From assembly GCF_003987855.1 (NCBI RefSeq), contig NZ_RXIZ01000006.1, forward strand, positions 1 through 64,000: a stretch of DNA of 64,000 bases, given 5' to 3'. The translations under genes and the position numbers were made by a program. Of this stretch, positions 7,101 to 16,102 are shown in pieces. Position 1 is the first letter of the stretch; each line of letters begins with the position of its first letter. Under the pieces are notes generated by a model. It did no database searches. It had not been told where the DNA came from and was given only the letters and a program-made list of their open reading frames with translations. The DNA is from Hyphomicrobium sp. GTDB taxonomy: Bacteria; Pseudomonadota; Alphaproteobacteria; Rhizobiales; Hyphomicrobiaceae.

Positions 7101-8393
7101 ATGAGTAATACCGACTTGGCCTCGAGGCGGCCATTGACCGCAGGCGATTACAAGACGCTTGTCCTCGCGGCCCTCGGCGGCGCTCTGGAATTCTACGACT
7201 TCATCATTTTCGTCTTCTTCGCCAATGTTCTTGGCGCGCTGTTCTTTCCGCCTGAAATGCCCGATGCGCTGCGACAGGTGCAGACTTTCGGGATCTTCGC
7301 CGCTGGCTATCTGGCGCGTCCCCTCGGCGGGATCGTAATGGCGCACTTTGGCGATCTTCTCGGCCGCAAGCGAATGTTTACGTTCAGCATTATCTTGATG
7401 GCGGCGTCGACGCTCGGCATGGGCCTGCTGCCGACCTACAGTCAAATTTCAATCGGCGCGCCCATTCTGCTGCTGCTTCTGCGTATCGTCCAAGGCGCGG
7501 CCATCGGTGGCGAAGTACCCGGCGCCTGGGTGTTCGTCGCCGAGCACGTCCCCGTCCGGCGCGTCGGCTACGCCTGCGGGACCCTCACCGCTGGCTTGAC
7601 CGCGGGCATCCTCCTCGGATCGTTCGTCGCGACCGTCCTTAACCACGTCTACGCCCCGGCCGAAATTGCAGCTTGGGCTTGGCGCGTCCCGTTCTTGCTC
7701 GGCGGGGCTTTCGGCCTAATGTCGATCTATCTGCGCCTGCTTCTGTCCGAGACGCCGATTTTTCTCGAACTCAAGGCGCGTAAAGGCCTTGCCGCCGAGT
7801 TGCCGTTGAAGACCGTCGTGCGCGATCATCGGAGCGCGATCATCGTGTCCATGCTGCTGACGTGGATGCTGTCGGGCATCATCGTTCTCATCATCCTCAT
7901 GACGCCCGCGCTTCTCCAGCATCAGGGCGTTGCGCGTGAGGCGATCATGCAGGCGAATACCGTCGCCACCTTCTTCCTGACGATCGGCTGCATCGTCGGC
8001 GGCCTAATCATCGATCGCATCGGTCCAGGACGGTTCTTTACGGTCGGCTGTGGCCTGTTGGCGATCGGCGCGAGCCTCTTCTACACGGCCGGAGTCGCCG
8101 ATCCCTCGCTGCTGATGCCGCTCTACGCCGTCACCGGCCTGCTTGTGGGGATCGTGGGTGGCGTGCCCGTTGTGATGGTGCGGGTCTTCCCGGCAGCAGT
8201 CCGATTTTCCGGGCTGTCGTTCTCCTACAACGTTGCCTACGCCGTATCCGGGGGACTGACGCCGGTCATCATTCCCCCACTGATGCTGATCCACCCCCTG
8301 GCGCACCTCTACTATCTCTTGTTCCTCTGTCTCATCGGCATCGGGGTCGGTATCTGGCTGGTTCGATCAGGCGTTGCCGCCAATCCCGTCTGA
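7101..8393 (+). CDS. MFS transporter, metabolite:H+ symporter (MHS) family
   Basis: A 430-residue protein with about 12 membrane helices. The N-terminal ALGGALEFYDFIIFVFFANV and the loop GDLLGRKRMFTFSIILMA match the MHS branch of the major facilitator superfamily (relatives of ProP, ShiA, KgtP). The loop 2/3 motif G-D-x-x-G-R-K is intact. Family members import organic acids, osmolytes or dipolar metabolites with protons; the substrate cannot be told from sequence. It stands alone, followed by tRNA-Phe on the opposite strand. Confidence 0.9.
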   Translation: MSNTDLASRRPLTAGDYKTLVLAALGGALEFYDFIIFVFFANVLGALFFPPEMPDALRQVQTFGIFAAGYLARPLGGIVMAHFGDLLGRKRMFTFSIILMAASTLGMGLLPTYSQISIGAPILLLLLRIVQGAAIGGEVPGAWVFVAEHVPVRRVGYACGTLTAGLTAGILLGSFVATVLNHVYAPAEIAAWAWRVPFLLGGAFGLMSIYLRLLLSETPIFLELKARKGLAAELPLKTVVRDHRSAIIVSMLLTWMLSGIIVLIILMTPALLQHQGVAREAIMQANTVATFFLTIGCIVGGLIIDRIGPGRFFTVGCGLLAIGASLFYTAGVADPSLLMPLYAVTGLLVGIVGGVPVVMVRVFPAAVRFSGLSFSYNVAYAVSGGLTPVIIPPLMLIHPLAHLYYLLFLCLIGIGVGIWLVRSGVAANPV

Positions 8394-8455
8394 ATGGGAA
8401 ACGGACACCGCCTCAAAAACACTTTTCAGAAAGTTTGGAGGGACGGGTTGGGCAA

Positions 8456-8531
8456 TGGTGCCCAGGGGCAGAATTGAACTGCCGACACTGCGATTTTCAG
8501 TCGCATGCTCTACCAACTGAGCTACCTGGGC
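8456..8531 (-). tRNA. tRNA-Phe (GAA)
   Basis: A 76-nt cloverleaf on the minus strand. The acceptor stem GCCCAGG pairs with CCTGGGC, the D-loop has AGCTCAGTTGGTAGAGC, the anticodon arm GCGACTGAAAATCGC carries GAA, the T-arm has GTTCAATTC, and the CCA end is encoded. Confidence 0.97.
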
Positions 8532-8620
8532 CTGCCTCCGCGGCGCTGAGCCCCGAACGAAGTAGGCGGTCCTTATAGGTGGGCGCTCACGCGGATGCAA
8601 GCGCCTCGCGCACTGCAAAA

Positions 8621-8845
8621 TCACGCTTCTTCATCGTCGCCTCCGGAGCCGCTTTGACGGTCCGCTGGCGCGGCAGGATCGCCTTCATCTTCGTCCCGCC
8701 CCGCGATGCCGTAGCTGCCGGAGAACCAGCGGGCGAGGTCGATATCCGCACACCGCTTCGAGCAGAACGGCCGATACGCATCGACAGCATTCTTGCCGCA
8801 AATCGGACACCGCAGCGGCTTGGCGGCGCTGGAGGACGAAGACAT
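8621..8845 (-). CDS. yacG: Zinc-binding protein YacG (DNA gyrase inhibitor family)
   Basis: A 74-residue protein with the YacG zinc site CPICGK followed by PFCSKRCADIDLARW (Cys-x2-Cys and Cys-x3-Cys) and the conserved FSGSYGIAG loop. E. coli YacG binds GyrB and blocks its DNA binding. The tail is acidic (DEDEGD, GGDDEEA). It lies eight bases downstream of maf on the same strand, the usual alphaproteobacterial order; infA, often the first gene of this group, is not present upstream. Confidence 0.93.
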   Translation of the reverse strand: MSSSSSAAKPLRCPICGKNAVDAYRPFCSKRCADIDLARWFSGSYGIAGRDEDEGDPAAPADRQSGSGGDDEEA

Positions 8846-8852
8846 CAGAAAC

Positions 8853-9605
8853 TCAATCGCGGTCTACTTCGGCGTACTTCAGCCAGTTGTACTGGATGGG
8901 GAACTTCTCCGAGTTGAGAAGCGCAACCACTTCCGTCAAGGGCAGCCCAACCACGTTGGTATAGGACCCGATGATCCGCTGAACGAAGCAGCCGGCAAGC
9001 CGCTGGATCGCATAGCCCCCGGCTTTGCCGCGCCACTCGCGCGATGCGATGTAGGATTCAAGTTCCGCCTTGTTGATGTAGCGAAAGCGCACGCGGGTAT
9101 CGACGATCTTCGTCCGTACGCGATCGTCCGGCGTGATGAGGCACACGCACGTTTGCACCTTATGCGTACGTCCGGAGAGAAGTTGTAGGGACGCCATTGC
9201 CTCTTCGATGTGGGCCGGCTTCATCAGCACCTTCCGCCCCATGGCGACGACCGTGTCAGCCGCCAAAACATACGCGCCGGCAAGATCCCGGTCGTTCGCG
9301 ATCTGATTGCGGGCGACCTCCGCCTTCGCGCGGGCGAGCCGCGAGACCAGCGCACGCGGCATCTCTCCACGCTTCGGCGTTTCGTCAATTGAGGCGGGGC
9401 GCAGGGCGTCAGGCGTCACGCCGACCTGAGCTAGCAGCGTCACGCGCCTTGGGCTGGAGCTCGCCAGCACGAGTTGCGGCCGCTCGATCCCAGCGTTGGT
9501 ATCGGCCCTTTCCCGCGCCAGAGTGCGGCGCAGCGATTCTCGGCTGGGAGCGTCCGACCGGGCGAACGATGGAAATAAGCTGCTCATGAGGCTCGTTATC
9601 ATCAC
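8853..9605 (-). CDS. maf: Maf nucleoside-triphosphate pyrophosphatase
   Basis: The Maf domain starts near residue 45 with VLASSSPRRVTLLAQVG, then DTVVAMGRKVLMKP and GKAGGYAIQRLAGCFVQRI. Maf enzymes hydrolyse non-canonical or excess nucleoside triphosphates to monophosphates. The GKAGGYAIQ stretch resembles the dTTP/UTP-specific YhdE branch more than the m7GTP branch. The frame gives 250 residues, about 40 longer than usual at the N-terminus. The possible starts are GTG 9605, ATG 9602 and ATG 9587, all with weak ribosome sites, and there is no Met right before the domain, so a short N-terminal extension seems real. Likely operon with yacG. Confidence 0.9.
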   Translation of the reverse strand: MMITSLMSSLFPSFARSDAPSRESLRRTLARERADTNAGIERPQLVLASSSPRRVTLLAQVGVTPDALRPASIDETPKRGEMPRALVSRLARAKAEVARNQIANDRDLAGAYVLAADTVVAMGRKVLMKPAHIEEAMASLQLLSGRTHKVQTCVCLITPDDRVRTKIVDTRVRFRYINKAELESYIASREWRGKAGGYAIQRLAGCFVQRIIGSYTNVVGLPLTEVVALLNSEKFPIQYNWLKYAEVDRD

Positions 9606-9740
9606 CGTGACTACGTGGAGGCCTACCTACCGGCGCAAGCTTGCCGGACAATGACGTAGGCGTTGGGGCAATAGCAAGCCTAGGTGCGTTGCGGCGGCCA
9701 ACAAAACAGGGCATGAATACCCCATCCTTTGACAGAATTG

Positions 9741-10457
9741 ATGGCGGCAATGGCTCTGAAAACAGACCCGGCAGACGTACTCGCCCGAACGCCGCTCTTT
9801 GGCTCCCTTGACGAGTCGAGCCGGAAAGCCGTCGCCAACGAATTGCGCGAAGCGGCCTACGAACCGGGTCAGATCATTTTTTCACGCGGCCAGACCGGCT
9901 CAGAGCTGCACATCGTAACGAAAGGCCGCGTTCGCCTTTCCGTCCTCACTTCGGACGGACGCGAGCTGTCATTCGCCCACGTCGAAGCGCCCTCGATCTT
10001 CGGAGAGCTGGCCGTGTTCGATGGCCGCCCGCGCTCGGCCGATGCCACCGCCGTCAACAAGGTCGAGACCCTGATGTTGTCGAAAGCGTCGTTCGTGCGC
10101 CTGCTCGGAACGCAGCCTTCCGTTGGCGAAGCTGCCGTACGCTTTCTCGCCGGCCGCCTGCGCGATGCCGACGAACAACTGGAAGCCATTGCGCTCCATC
10201 CGATCGAGGCGCGGCTCGCGCGCTTCTTCCTGGCCGCGGTCCGCCAGAAGGACCCGGCAGGCAAGGCCGAGACGGTTTCGCTGCCCCTTCCAATCTCGCA
10301 AAGCGAACTCGCCCTGCTCGTCGGCGCCAGCCGTCCGAAGGTCAACGCCGCGTTGGGCATGCTGGAATCGGAAGGCGCGATCGAGCGCCGTGGTCAGCAG
10401 GTTATTTGCAATATAGCGGCGTTGAGCGGCATCGGCCGGCTCGATGATAAAGAATAG
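9741..10457 (+). CDS. CRP-like cyclic-AMP receptor/transcription regulator
   Basis: About 238 residues: cyclic-nucleotide-binding barrel (about 10-125) and winged helix-turn-helix (about 180-225, SQSELALLVGASRPKVNAAL). The phosphate-binding cassette reads FGELAVFDGRPRSADATA, with the Gly-Glu-Leu and Arg-Ser residues that hold cAMP in CRP. It is followed 32 bp later on the same strand by a class III adenylate cyclase, so the two probably form a cAMP synthesis-and-sensing unit. The helix-turn-helix lacks the FNR E-x-x-S-R pattern. An upstream TTG (9729) is also possible; the ATG at 9741 is preferred. Confidence 0.9.
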   Translation: MAAMALKTDPADVLARTPLFGSLDESSRKAVANELREAAYEPGQIIFSRGQTGSELHIVTKGRVRLSVLTSDGRELSFAHVEAPSIFGELAVFDGRPRSADATAVNKVETLMLSKASFVRLLGTQPSVGEAAVRFLAGRLRDADEQLEAIALHPIEARLARFFLAAVRQKDPAGKAETVSLPLPISQSELALLVGASRPKVNAALGMLESEGAIERRGQQVICNIAALSGIGRLDDKE

Positions 10458-10489
10458 ACCCTGTCGCAGTCTTTCGCCGGGGCAAACGC

Positions 10490-11770
10490 ATGACGATCTC
10501 TGATCGGCACAAGGAACCGGCTCGGCTAGCGGCGTTGGCGGCGGCAGCGCGCGGCGCGCTGGCCGGATTTAGCGCCATCATTCGCGGCATCGCCAATCTC
10601 GGCATCCTGAACTACCCGCCCGACATCCGCCGCCGCTTGAAAATCGTGAACGTCATTTCGGCGCTCGTCGTCACGACGACCTGCATTTACGCCGCCCAGC
10701 TCTGGGGTTCCGGCGTGAAAGAGATGTTGCCGGCCGTCTACATCAATCTTGCCGTCGCGCTGATCGTGGCATTCGTGCCCTTCATGCATCGCTACAACGA
10801 GATTGCCGGTGGTCTCCTTCTCGTCGTCGCCGAATTCTCCGCATTGATCGGCTTCACGGCTTTCTTTGGCCGGATGGGCGGAGCACCGTTGCAATACGTG
10901 ATCGCCGCTGCGGCTCCTTTCGTCATCTTCGAGGCGCGGCGCTTTCGGCTGATCCTCGCCGTCGTTTCGTTAGCGCTGATCCTGCATCTGTACGTCTGGT
11001 TCACGTTCCCGATGGAAGCCGCGCAGTTCCACGCTGACGACAAGACGATAAATTCGCTTTATGTCCAGGCCGCAGTCACCACGTTCGGGCTCATCGCGGC
11101 TTGCGTCTACTATGCATTCAGTCTGTTCGAACGCGCCAAAGCTGAAACGGAGACGGTGCTTCGCAACGTCCTCCCCGACAGCGTCGTCGAGCGCCTGAAA
11201 GAATCGCCGGGCAAGCGCATCGCCGACGGCTTCTCTGATGCCTCCGTGATGTTTGCGGATATCACCGGCTTCGTCACGATGGCGCGCTCGCTGGGGCCGG
11301 ACCGCACGGTCGCGCTGCTCAACCAGCTCGTGAGCGCCTTCGACGAACTCGCGGATCGCCATGGGGTCGAGAAGATCAAGACGATCGGTGACGCCTACAT
11401 GGTCGCCGCCGGCGTTCCCATCCCGCGCAAGGATCACGTGCAAGCGCTGGCCAGTATGGGGCTCGATCTTGTCGCCGCCGTCCAGCGCATCAGCGTCGAA
11501 GAAAACATGGCAATCGGCGTACGTGTCGGCATGGCGTCGGGACCGATGATGGCGGGTATCATCGGCAAGAACAAATTCAGCTATGACGTGTGGGGAGATC
11601 CGGTCAACCTCGCGAGCCGTCTTGAGCAATCAAGTACGCCAGGCGCCATCGCCATTTGTCCAACGTGTGCTGATCGTCTGCACGAAGGCTTCGAACTCGA
11701 ACGGCGAGGAACGATCGACATCAAGGGCGTCGGCCCACAGGAATCCTGGTATCTCGTCGGCCGCAAATGA
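10490..11770 (+). CDS. Membrane-bound class III adenylate cyclase
   Basis: A 426-residue protein. Residues about 45-210 hold around six membrane helices, then a short linker helix (ETVLRNVLPDSVVERLKE), then a class III cyclase domain (about 250-420). Catalytic residues are in place: metal-binding Asp in FADITGF and in IGDAYM, adenine-selecting Lys in EKIKTIGD and Asp in YDVWGD, and Asn/Arg in VNLASRLE. It should make cAMP from ATP at the inner membrane. The 5' neighbour is a CRP-like protein with a cAMP-type pocket. The 3' end converges with the UPF0262 gene, nine bases away. Confidence 0.93.
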   Translation: MTISDRHKEPARLAALAAAARGALAGFSAIIRGIANLGILNYPPDIRRRLKIVNVISALVVTTTCIYAAQLWGSGVKEMLPAVYINLAVALIVAFVPFMHRYNEIAGGLLLVVAEFSALIGFTAFFGRMGGAPLQYVIAAAAPFVIFEARRFRLILAVVSLALILHLYVWFTFPMEAAQFHADDKTINSLYVQAAVTTFGLIAACVYYAFSLFERAKAETETVLRNVLPDSVVERLKESPGKRIADGFSDASVMFADITGFVTMARSLGPDRTVALLNQLVSAFDELADRHGVEKIKTIGDAYMVAAGVPIPRKDHVQALASMGLDLVAAVQRISVEENMAIGVRVGMASGPMMAGIIGKNKFSYDVWGDPVNLASRLEQSSTPGAIAICPTCADRLHEGFELERRGTIDIKGVGPQESWYLVGRK

Positions 11771-11779
11771 GCGGGCCGA

Positions 11780-12277
11780 TCAGCCCTTCCAGTGCAGCGA
11801 GCAGACCAGCGTGAAGAGACGGCGCGCCGTGTCTTCATCGACGATGATCTTCGGCAGCAGCTTGTCCTTGAGCAGCTTGCTTCCTTCATCATGCAGACCG
11901 CGACGGCTGACATCGATCGCCTGAATGCGAGCCGGCGGCGCCGTACGCACGGCCTCGTAATAGGATTCGCAGATCATGAAATAATCTTTGACGATCCGCT
12001 TGAGCGGCGCGAGCGCGATTGCGTGCTCCGTCGTCTCGCCGCCTTCCGCCGGAGTGATCTCCAGCAGCAGACGCTCTTCCATCAGCGCGAGGTTGAGCTT
12101 GTAGGGGCCAGCGTCCGTCCCTTCGACGCGGAAGGCGTTGCCGTCGAGGATATCGAAAATCGCGACTTCGCGTTCATGCTCGATGTTGGAATTCGCGCGG
12201 CCGAGCGACTTCGGATCCAACGTGATCTCGACAAGACGGTCCCGGCCCTTCTCAGTTGTGGCAAGGGTTTGGTCCAT
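11780..12277 (-). CDS. UPF0262 family protein
   Basis: About 165 residues matching the alphaproteobacterial UPF0262 family: RLVEITLDPKSLGRANSNIE at the start, a central IALAPLKRIVKDYFMICESY, and the C-terminal DKLLPKIIVDEDTARRLFTL. Function unknown; no catalytic motif visible. I place the start at ATG 12277 rather than the TTG at 12286 because AGG lies a suitable distance upstream and the gene then begins just after the hisD stop. It is regularly linked to hisD in this group, so co-transcription with hisD, DUF2948 and perhaps murA is likely. Confidence 0.9.
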   Translation of the reverse strand: MDQTLATTEKGRDRLVEITLDPKSLGRANSNIEHEREVAIFDILDGNAFRVEGTDAGPYKLNLALMEERLLLEITPAEGGETTEHAIALAPLKRIVKDYFMICESYYEAVRTAPPARIQAIDVSRRGLHDEGSKLLKDKLLPKIIVDEDTARRLFTLVCSLHWKG

Positions 12278-12282
12278 ACGTA

Positions 12283-13581
12283 TCAACCTGCCTTCCCAAG
12301 CCGGATTTCAACCGAACGCCGATGCCCTTCGAGGCCTTCAGACCGGGCGAGCGTCATGGCAGCCGGGCCGAGCTTCTGCAGCGCTGCCGGATCAAGTTTC
12401 AAGATCGAAGTGCGTTTCATGAAATCGAGAACTCCGAGCCCGGACGAAAAACGCGCGCTCCGCGCCGTCGGAAGAACGTGGTTCGAACCCGAAACATAAT
12501 CGCCGATGACCTCGGGCGTCACGCTTCCGATGAAAATTGCTCCCGCATTTCGGATGCGCCTCGACAAATCTTCCGCATCCTCGGTTGCGATTTCGAGATG
12601 CTCGGCGGCGACCCTATCAGCGAGCGGCACGGCTTCACCGAGCGAGCCCAAAACAATTGTCGCGCCGTAGGTGTTCCAGCTTTCGCCCGCGATATTTCCA
12701 CGCGGCAGTGTCTCAAGCTGCTGGCGAACGGCCTTTTCAACTGCGTCCGCAAAGCCCGCGTCATCGGTCATCAGGATCGACTGCGCCGCCGTGTCGTGCT
12801 CGGCCTGCGCCAGCAGATCCGCGGCGATCCATTGAGGATCATTGTTTTTATCCGCGATCACCAAGACTTCGGAAGGACCGGCAATGGAGTCGATGCCGAC
12901 GACGCCGAACACCTGCCTCTTGGCCGCGGCCACATACGCGTTGCCGGGTCCGACAATTTTGACCACCGGCTTTATCGTCTGCGTGCCGTAAGCGAGCGCG
13001 GCCACAGCCTGCGCTCCGCCGACGCGATAGATTTCGCTGACGCCCGCGATCTTCGCTGCCGCAAGCACCAACGGATTGAGTTCCCCGCTCGGCGACGGCA
13101 CGACCATGACGATGCGCGGCACGCCCGCGACGCGCGCCGGCACGGCGTTCATCAGAACCGAACTGGGATAGGACGCAAGCCCGCCCGGAACGTAGAGCCC
13201 GACGGATTCGACCGCCGTCCAGCGATGGCCGAGTTCGACACCCGCAGAATCCGTGTAGCGATCATCCGAGGGAAGCTGACGTTGATGGTGGTCGGCGATG
13301 CGATCTCGCGCAAACGTAAGCGCGTCGAGCGTTTCTTTTGAGCATGAAGCGTACGCGGCATCCACCTCGGCTTGGCCGATCGCGATCCCGGTCCGATTGA
13401 GATCGACGCGATCGAATTTCTTCGAGAGTTCGATCAGCGCCGCGTCGCCGCGATTGCGCACGTCCGAGATGATTTCGCGCACGGCATTATCGACATCGAC
13501 CGAAGCCTCGCGCTTGAGGCCAAGAAGCTCGGTAAATCGTGCCTCGAAATCATTATCGCTATTGTGGAGCCGCACGGGCAT
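12283..13581 (-). CDS. hisD: Histidinol dehydrogenase
   Basis: A 432-residue cytosolic zinc enzyme of usual length. It catalyses the last two steps of histidine synthesis, L-histidinol to L-histidine with two NAD+. Visible family motifs include GGLASYPSSVLMNAVPARVAG, the IVGPGNAYVAAAKRQVFG signature, IAGPSEVLVIAD, and zinc/active-site residues in AQAEHDTAAQS and the late SGSNHVLPTARSARFSSGLG. It sits between DUF2948 and UPF0262 genes on the same strand. Confidence 0.97.
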   Translation of the reverse strand: MPVRLHNSDNDFEARFTELLGLKREASVDVDNAVREIISDVRNRGDAALIELSKKFDRVDLNRTGIAIGQAEVDAAYASCSKETLDALTFARDRIADHHQRQLPSDDRYTDSAGVELGHRWTAVESVGLYVPGGLASYPSSVLMNAVPARVAGVPRIVMVVPSPSGELNPLVLAAAKIAGVSEIYRVGGAQAVAALAYGTQTIKPVVKIVGPGNAYVAAAKRQVFGVVGIDSIAGPSEVLVIADKNNDPQWIAADLLAQAEHDTAAQSILMTDDAGFADAVEKAVRQQLETLPRGNIAGESWNTYGATIVLGSLGEAVPLADRVAAEHLEIATEDAEDLSRRIRNAGAIFIGSVTPEVIGDYVSGSNHVLPTARSARFSSGLGVLDFMKRTSILKLDPAALQKLGPAAMTLARSEGLEGHRRSVEIRLGKAG

Positions 13582-13615
13582 TGCAATTCTTCCTCGCGAA
13601 CCGGCCGCAGCGAAA

Positions 13616-14086
13616 TCAGTTGGCGTCCTCAGGGTGCTCAGGCGAGCGTTTTGTTGCCCATGCGGCGCCGAGATCCTTCAATTCCATCTCGATGCATTCG
13701 ACGGCCAGCCGAATGGCCGCCCCACCCGAAAATGTCAACGTGACATCGCCTTCCGGAGAGTCCTCCCCGGCTGCCGGCGTGAACGTGACCGCCAAGAGAG
13801 CCAGTGAGGTCCTCTTGTCGTTGAAGTCGAAACCTTGAAATTTCACGGAGTTCACTCGCTCGAAGCGAACCCCGGCGCGGCGGCGCTCATGCGCGCCGTT
13901 CTGATTTCTGGTCGATGTCCCTGGCTTCACTGCCTTCGCCCAATCAAACCGGTTGGCGATCGCCACGAAGCGCTTCTCCTTGGGAAGGTACGTCATATCG
14001 CCCACCCGCACGACCGCATCCTGCAAATGGGCCGAGACGACGCCGAGATCTACAGTATCGAACGCAATGAGCTTCAGGTCCGGCAT
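13616..14086 (-). CDS. DUF2948 family protein
   Basis: A 156-residue protein with the family's opening LKLIAFDTVDLGVVSAHLQD and the GDMTYLPKEKRFVAIANRFDW region, then a beta-rich C-terminal half. No enzyme motif. Members are found almost only in alphaproteobacteria, between murA and hisD, exactly as here: murA ends 93 bp upstream and hisD starts 34 bp downstream. Conserved linkage suggests shared transcription, not necessarily shared function. Confidence 0.9.
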   Translation of the reverse strand: MPDLKLIAFDTVDLGVVSAHLQDAVVRVGDMTYLPKEKRFVAIANRFDWAKAVKPGTSTRNQNGAHERRRAGVRFERVNSVKFQGFDFNDKRTSLALLAVTFTPAAGEDSPEGDVTLTFSGGAAIRLAVECIEMELKDLGAAWATKRSPEHPEDAN

Positions 14087-14179
14087 CGGTATCGCATGTC
14101 TCCACGGCAGGCGAGGAATAGGAAGGCACGAGTGTTACAAACAGCTGTCGAAAGCTGCAACGCCCGCCGAATCCTCACC

Positions 14180-15472
14180 TCAGCCGCTCGCAAGCCGCTC
14201 GATCTCCGCCCCACAGCCTCCGAGCTTGCGCTCGAGCTGCTCGAAACCGCGATCCAGATGGTAAACGCGGTTGATGATAGTTTCGCCCTCGCCCGCAAGA
14301 CCCGCGATGACAAGCGAAACCGACGCACGCAAGTCCGTAGCCATGACCGGCGCGCCCTTCAGCGTCTTGACGCCCTTGATCGTCGCGGTGTCGCCGTGAA
14401 GTTGGATATCGGCGCCAAGCCGCGCCAACTCCTGCACATGCATGAAGCGGTTTTCGAAAATCGTTTCGCGAATGACGCTCGTGCCGGAAGCGCGCGTCAG
14501 CAGCGCCATGAGTTGCGCCTGCAGGTCGGTCGGGAAGCCGGGAAACGGCTGCGTTTCGACAGACACCGGAGAAATACCGCCACCATTGCGCGCAATACGC
14601 ACGCCGGCTTCGGTCTCTTCTACCAATGAGCCGGTCTCGGCGAGCACGTCGAGAGCTGTCTGAAGATCGTGAAGCTTTGCCCCTTCGAGGATTACGTCGC
14701 CGCCGGTAGCGGCCACGGCCATGGCGAATGTTCCCGTCTCGATGCGATCGGGAAGGACTGTATGGACGGCACCCTCCAGCCGATCCCGGCCCTGGATGCG
14801 CAGCATCGACGTACCGATACCTTCGACCGTCGCCCCCATCTTGGTGAGACACGCGGCGACATCGCCAATTTCCGGCTCGCGCGCAGCGTTCTCGATCACC
14901 GTTTCGCCTTTGGCCAATGCGGCGGCCAGCAGGACGTTGTGTGTGGCGCCGACCGAAACCTTCGGAAACACGATGTGCGCGCCCCGCAGACCTTTCGGCG
15001 CCCTGGCAACGACATACCCGCTGTCGATGTCGATTTCGGCGCCAAGTGCCTTGAGCCCACTCAGATGCAGGTCGACAGGGCGCGTACCGATAGCACAGCC
15101 GCCCGGCAGCGACACCTTCGCCTGCCCCATGCGAGCGATCAGCGGCCCGAGCACCCAGAAGCTCGCCCGCATACGCGAAACCATCTCGTAAGGCGCCGTT
15201 GTGTCGACGATGTCGCGCGCCGTGAGATGAATCGTATCGCCGAGATGACCCTGCGGGCTTGAGCGCTTGCCGTCTACGGCCAAGTCGACCCCATGATTTC
15301 GCAGAATGCGCACGAGCAGGTTGACGTCGGCGAGGTTGGGAACGTTCTTCAGCGTTAGGCGATCTTCGGTCAGCAGGCTCGCGATCAGGAGCGGCAGCGC
15401 TGCATTTTTTGCCCCCGAAATCGGGATGGTGCCGCGAAGAGGTTTGCCGCCGACGATTCTAATCCGATCCAT
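14180..15472 (-). CDS. murA: UDP-N-acetylglucosamine 1-carboxyvinyltransferase
   Basis: 430 residues, normal for MurA. It transfers enolpyruvate from PEP to UDP-GlcNAc, the first committed step of peptidoglycan synthesis. The N-terminus [20 protein letters not shown] and the loop [16 protein letters not shown] with the active-site Cys (the residue attacked by fosfomycin) are both intact. The gene heads the leftward group murA, DUF2948, hisD, UPF0262. Confidence 0.97.
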   Translation of the reverse strand: MDRIRIVGGKPLRGTIPISGAKNAALPLLIASLLTEDRLTLKNVPNLADVNLLVRILRNHGVDLAVDGKRSSPQGHLGDTIHLTARDIVDTTAPYEMVSRMRASFWVLGPLIARMGQAKVSLPGGCAIGTRPVDLHLSGLKALGAEIDIDSGYVVARAPKGLRGAHIVFPKVSVGATHNVLLAAALAKGETVIENAAREPEIGDVAACLTKMGATVEGIGTSMLRIQGRDRLEGAVHTVLPDRIETGTFAMAVAATGGDVILEGAKLHDLQTALDVLAETGSLVEETEAGVRIARNGGGISPVSVETQPFPGFPTDLQAQLMALLTRASGTSVIRETIFENRFMHVQELARLGADIQLHGDTATIKGVKTLKGAPVMATDLRASVSLVIAGLAGEGETIINRVYHLDRGFEQLERKLGGCGAEIERLASG

Positions 15473-15585
15473 GAAATTCCAATCGTCTCCTGGTGGGAAA
15501 ACTTTGCGAATCGGAGCGGAGCCCGAGGCCGCGTGATTATCTGGTGCGCCCGGTCATCGGCAAGCGCAATTGGTATCTCACATAC

Positions 15586-15813
15586 CTATGCGCCGCTGCC
15601 GTCGCCAGCTTTGCTGGCTCCGGGCACGGGGTCTACATCGCCCGCGTCATCGTCGTCGACCATGCCGTCCTCTTTGTGACGGCGCGCCGCAGCCTTGCGC
15701 CGCTTCAAATTGGCCCGAAGTTCCTCAGCAAGGCGCTGCTGGCGTTTCAACTGTGCCGGTGTGGACTTTGCGCCCGCGTTTGTGGATGTCTTGCCCGGCG
15801 GCTGCCCGCCCAT
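15586..15813 (-). CDS. Small conserved basic protein upstream of murA
   Basis: A 75-residue protein: disordered N-terminus, a basic helix AQLKRQQRLAEELRANLKRRK in the middle, and an acidic tail (EDGMVDDDDAGDVD). Small proteins with the LAEALRANLxRRKxQ core are common beside murA in alphaproteobacteria; this is recalled from family knowledge and the function is unknown. It lies 113 bp upstream of murA on the same strand. Confidence 0.7.
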   Translation of the reverse strand: MGGQPPGKTSTNAGAKSTPAQLKRQQRLAEELRANLKRRKAAARRHKEDGMVDDDDAGDVDPVPGASKAGDGSGA

Positions 15814-16016
15814 TAGCTAGCCACTCGCGGCGAAAAGCGTCGAATGCACCCCATTTTTCTTGCTCCACAATCACCCCCAGGACAGCTTGGCTTTCCGGCT
15901 TGCTCGCCGTCAAGCCTTGTGGCAGTGTCCGCCCGCCCGAAGCTGGAGATTTCCGCCTCGCCGCTTGGCGTGGGTCAAACTCCGTTTCGTGATCCGACAG
16001 GCGAAACGCCGTATCA

Positions 16017-16091
<75 letters not shown>

Positions 16092-16102
16092 GTTTCCGCG
16101 TC

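Noticed and set aside
12256-13341. 361-codon open frame opposite hisD
   Set aside because: It is the antisense of histidinol dehydrogenase, Arg/His-rich and without any domain; a GC-rich shadow frame.
15725-15913. 62-codon frame overlapping the small gene upstream of murA
   Set aside because: The other frame (15586-15813) has the LAEELRANLKRRK core expected at this locus; this one is its shifted reading.
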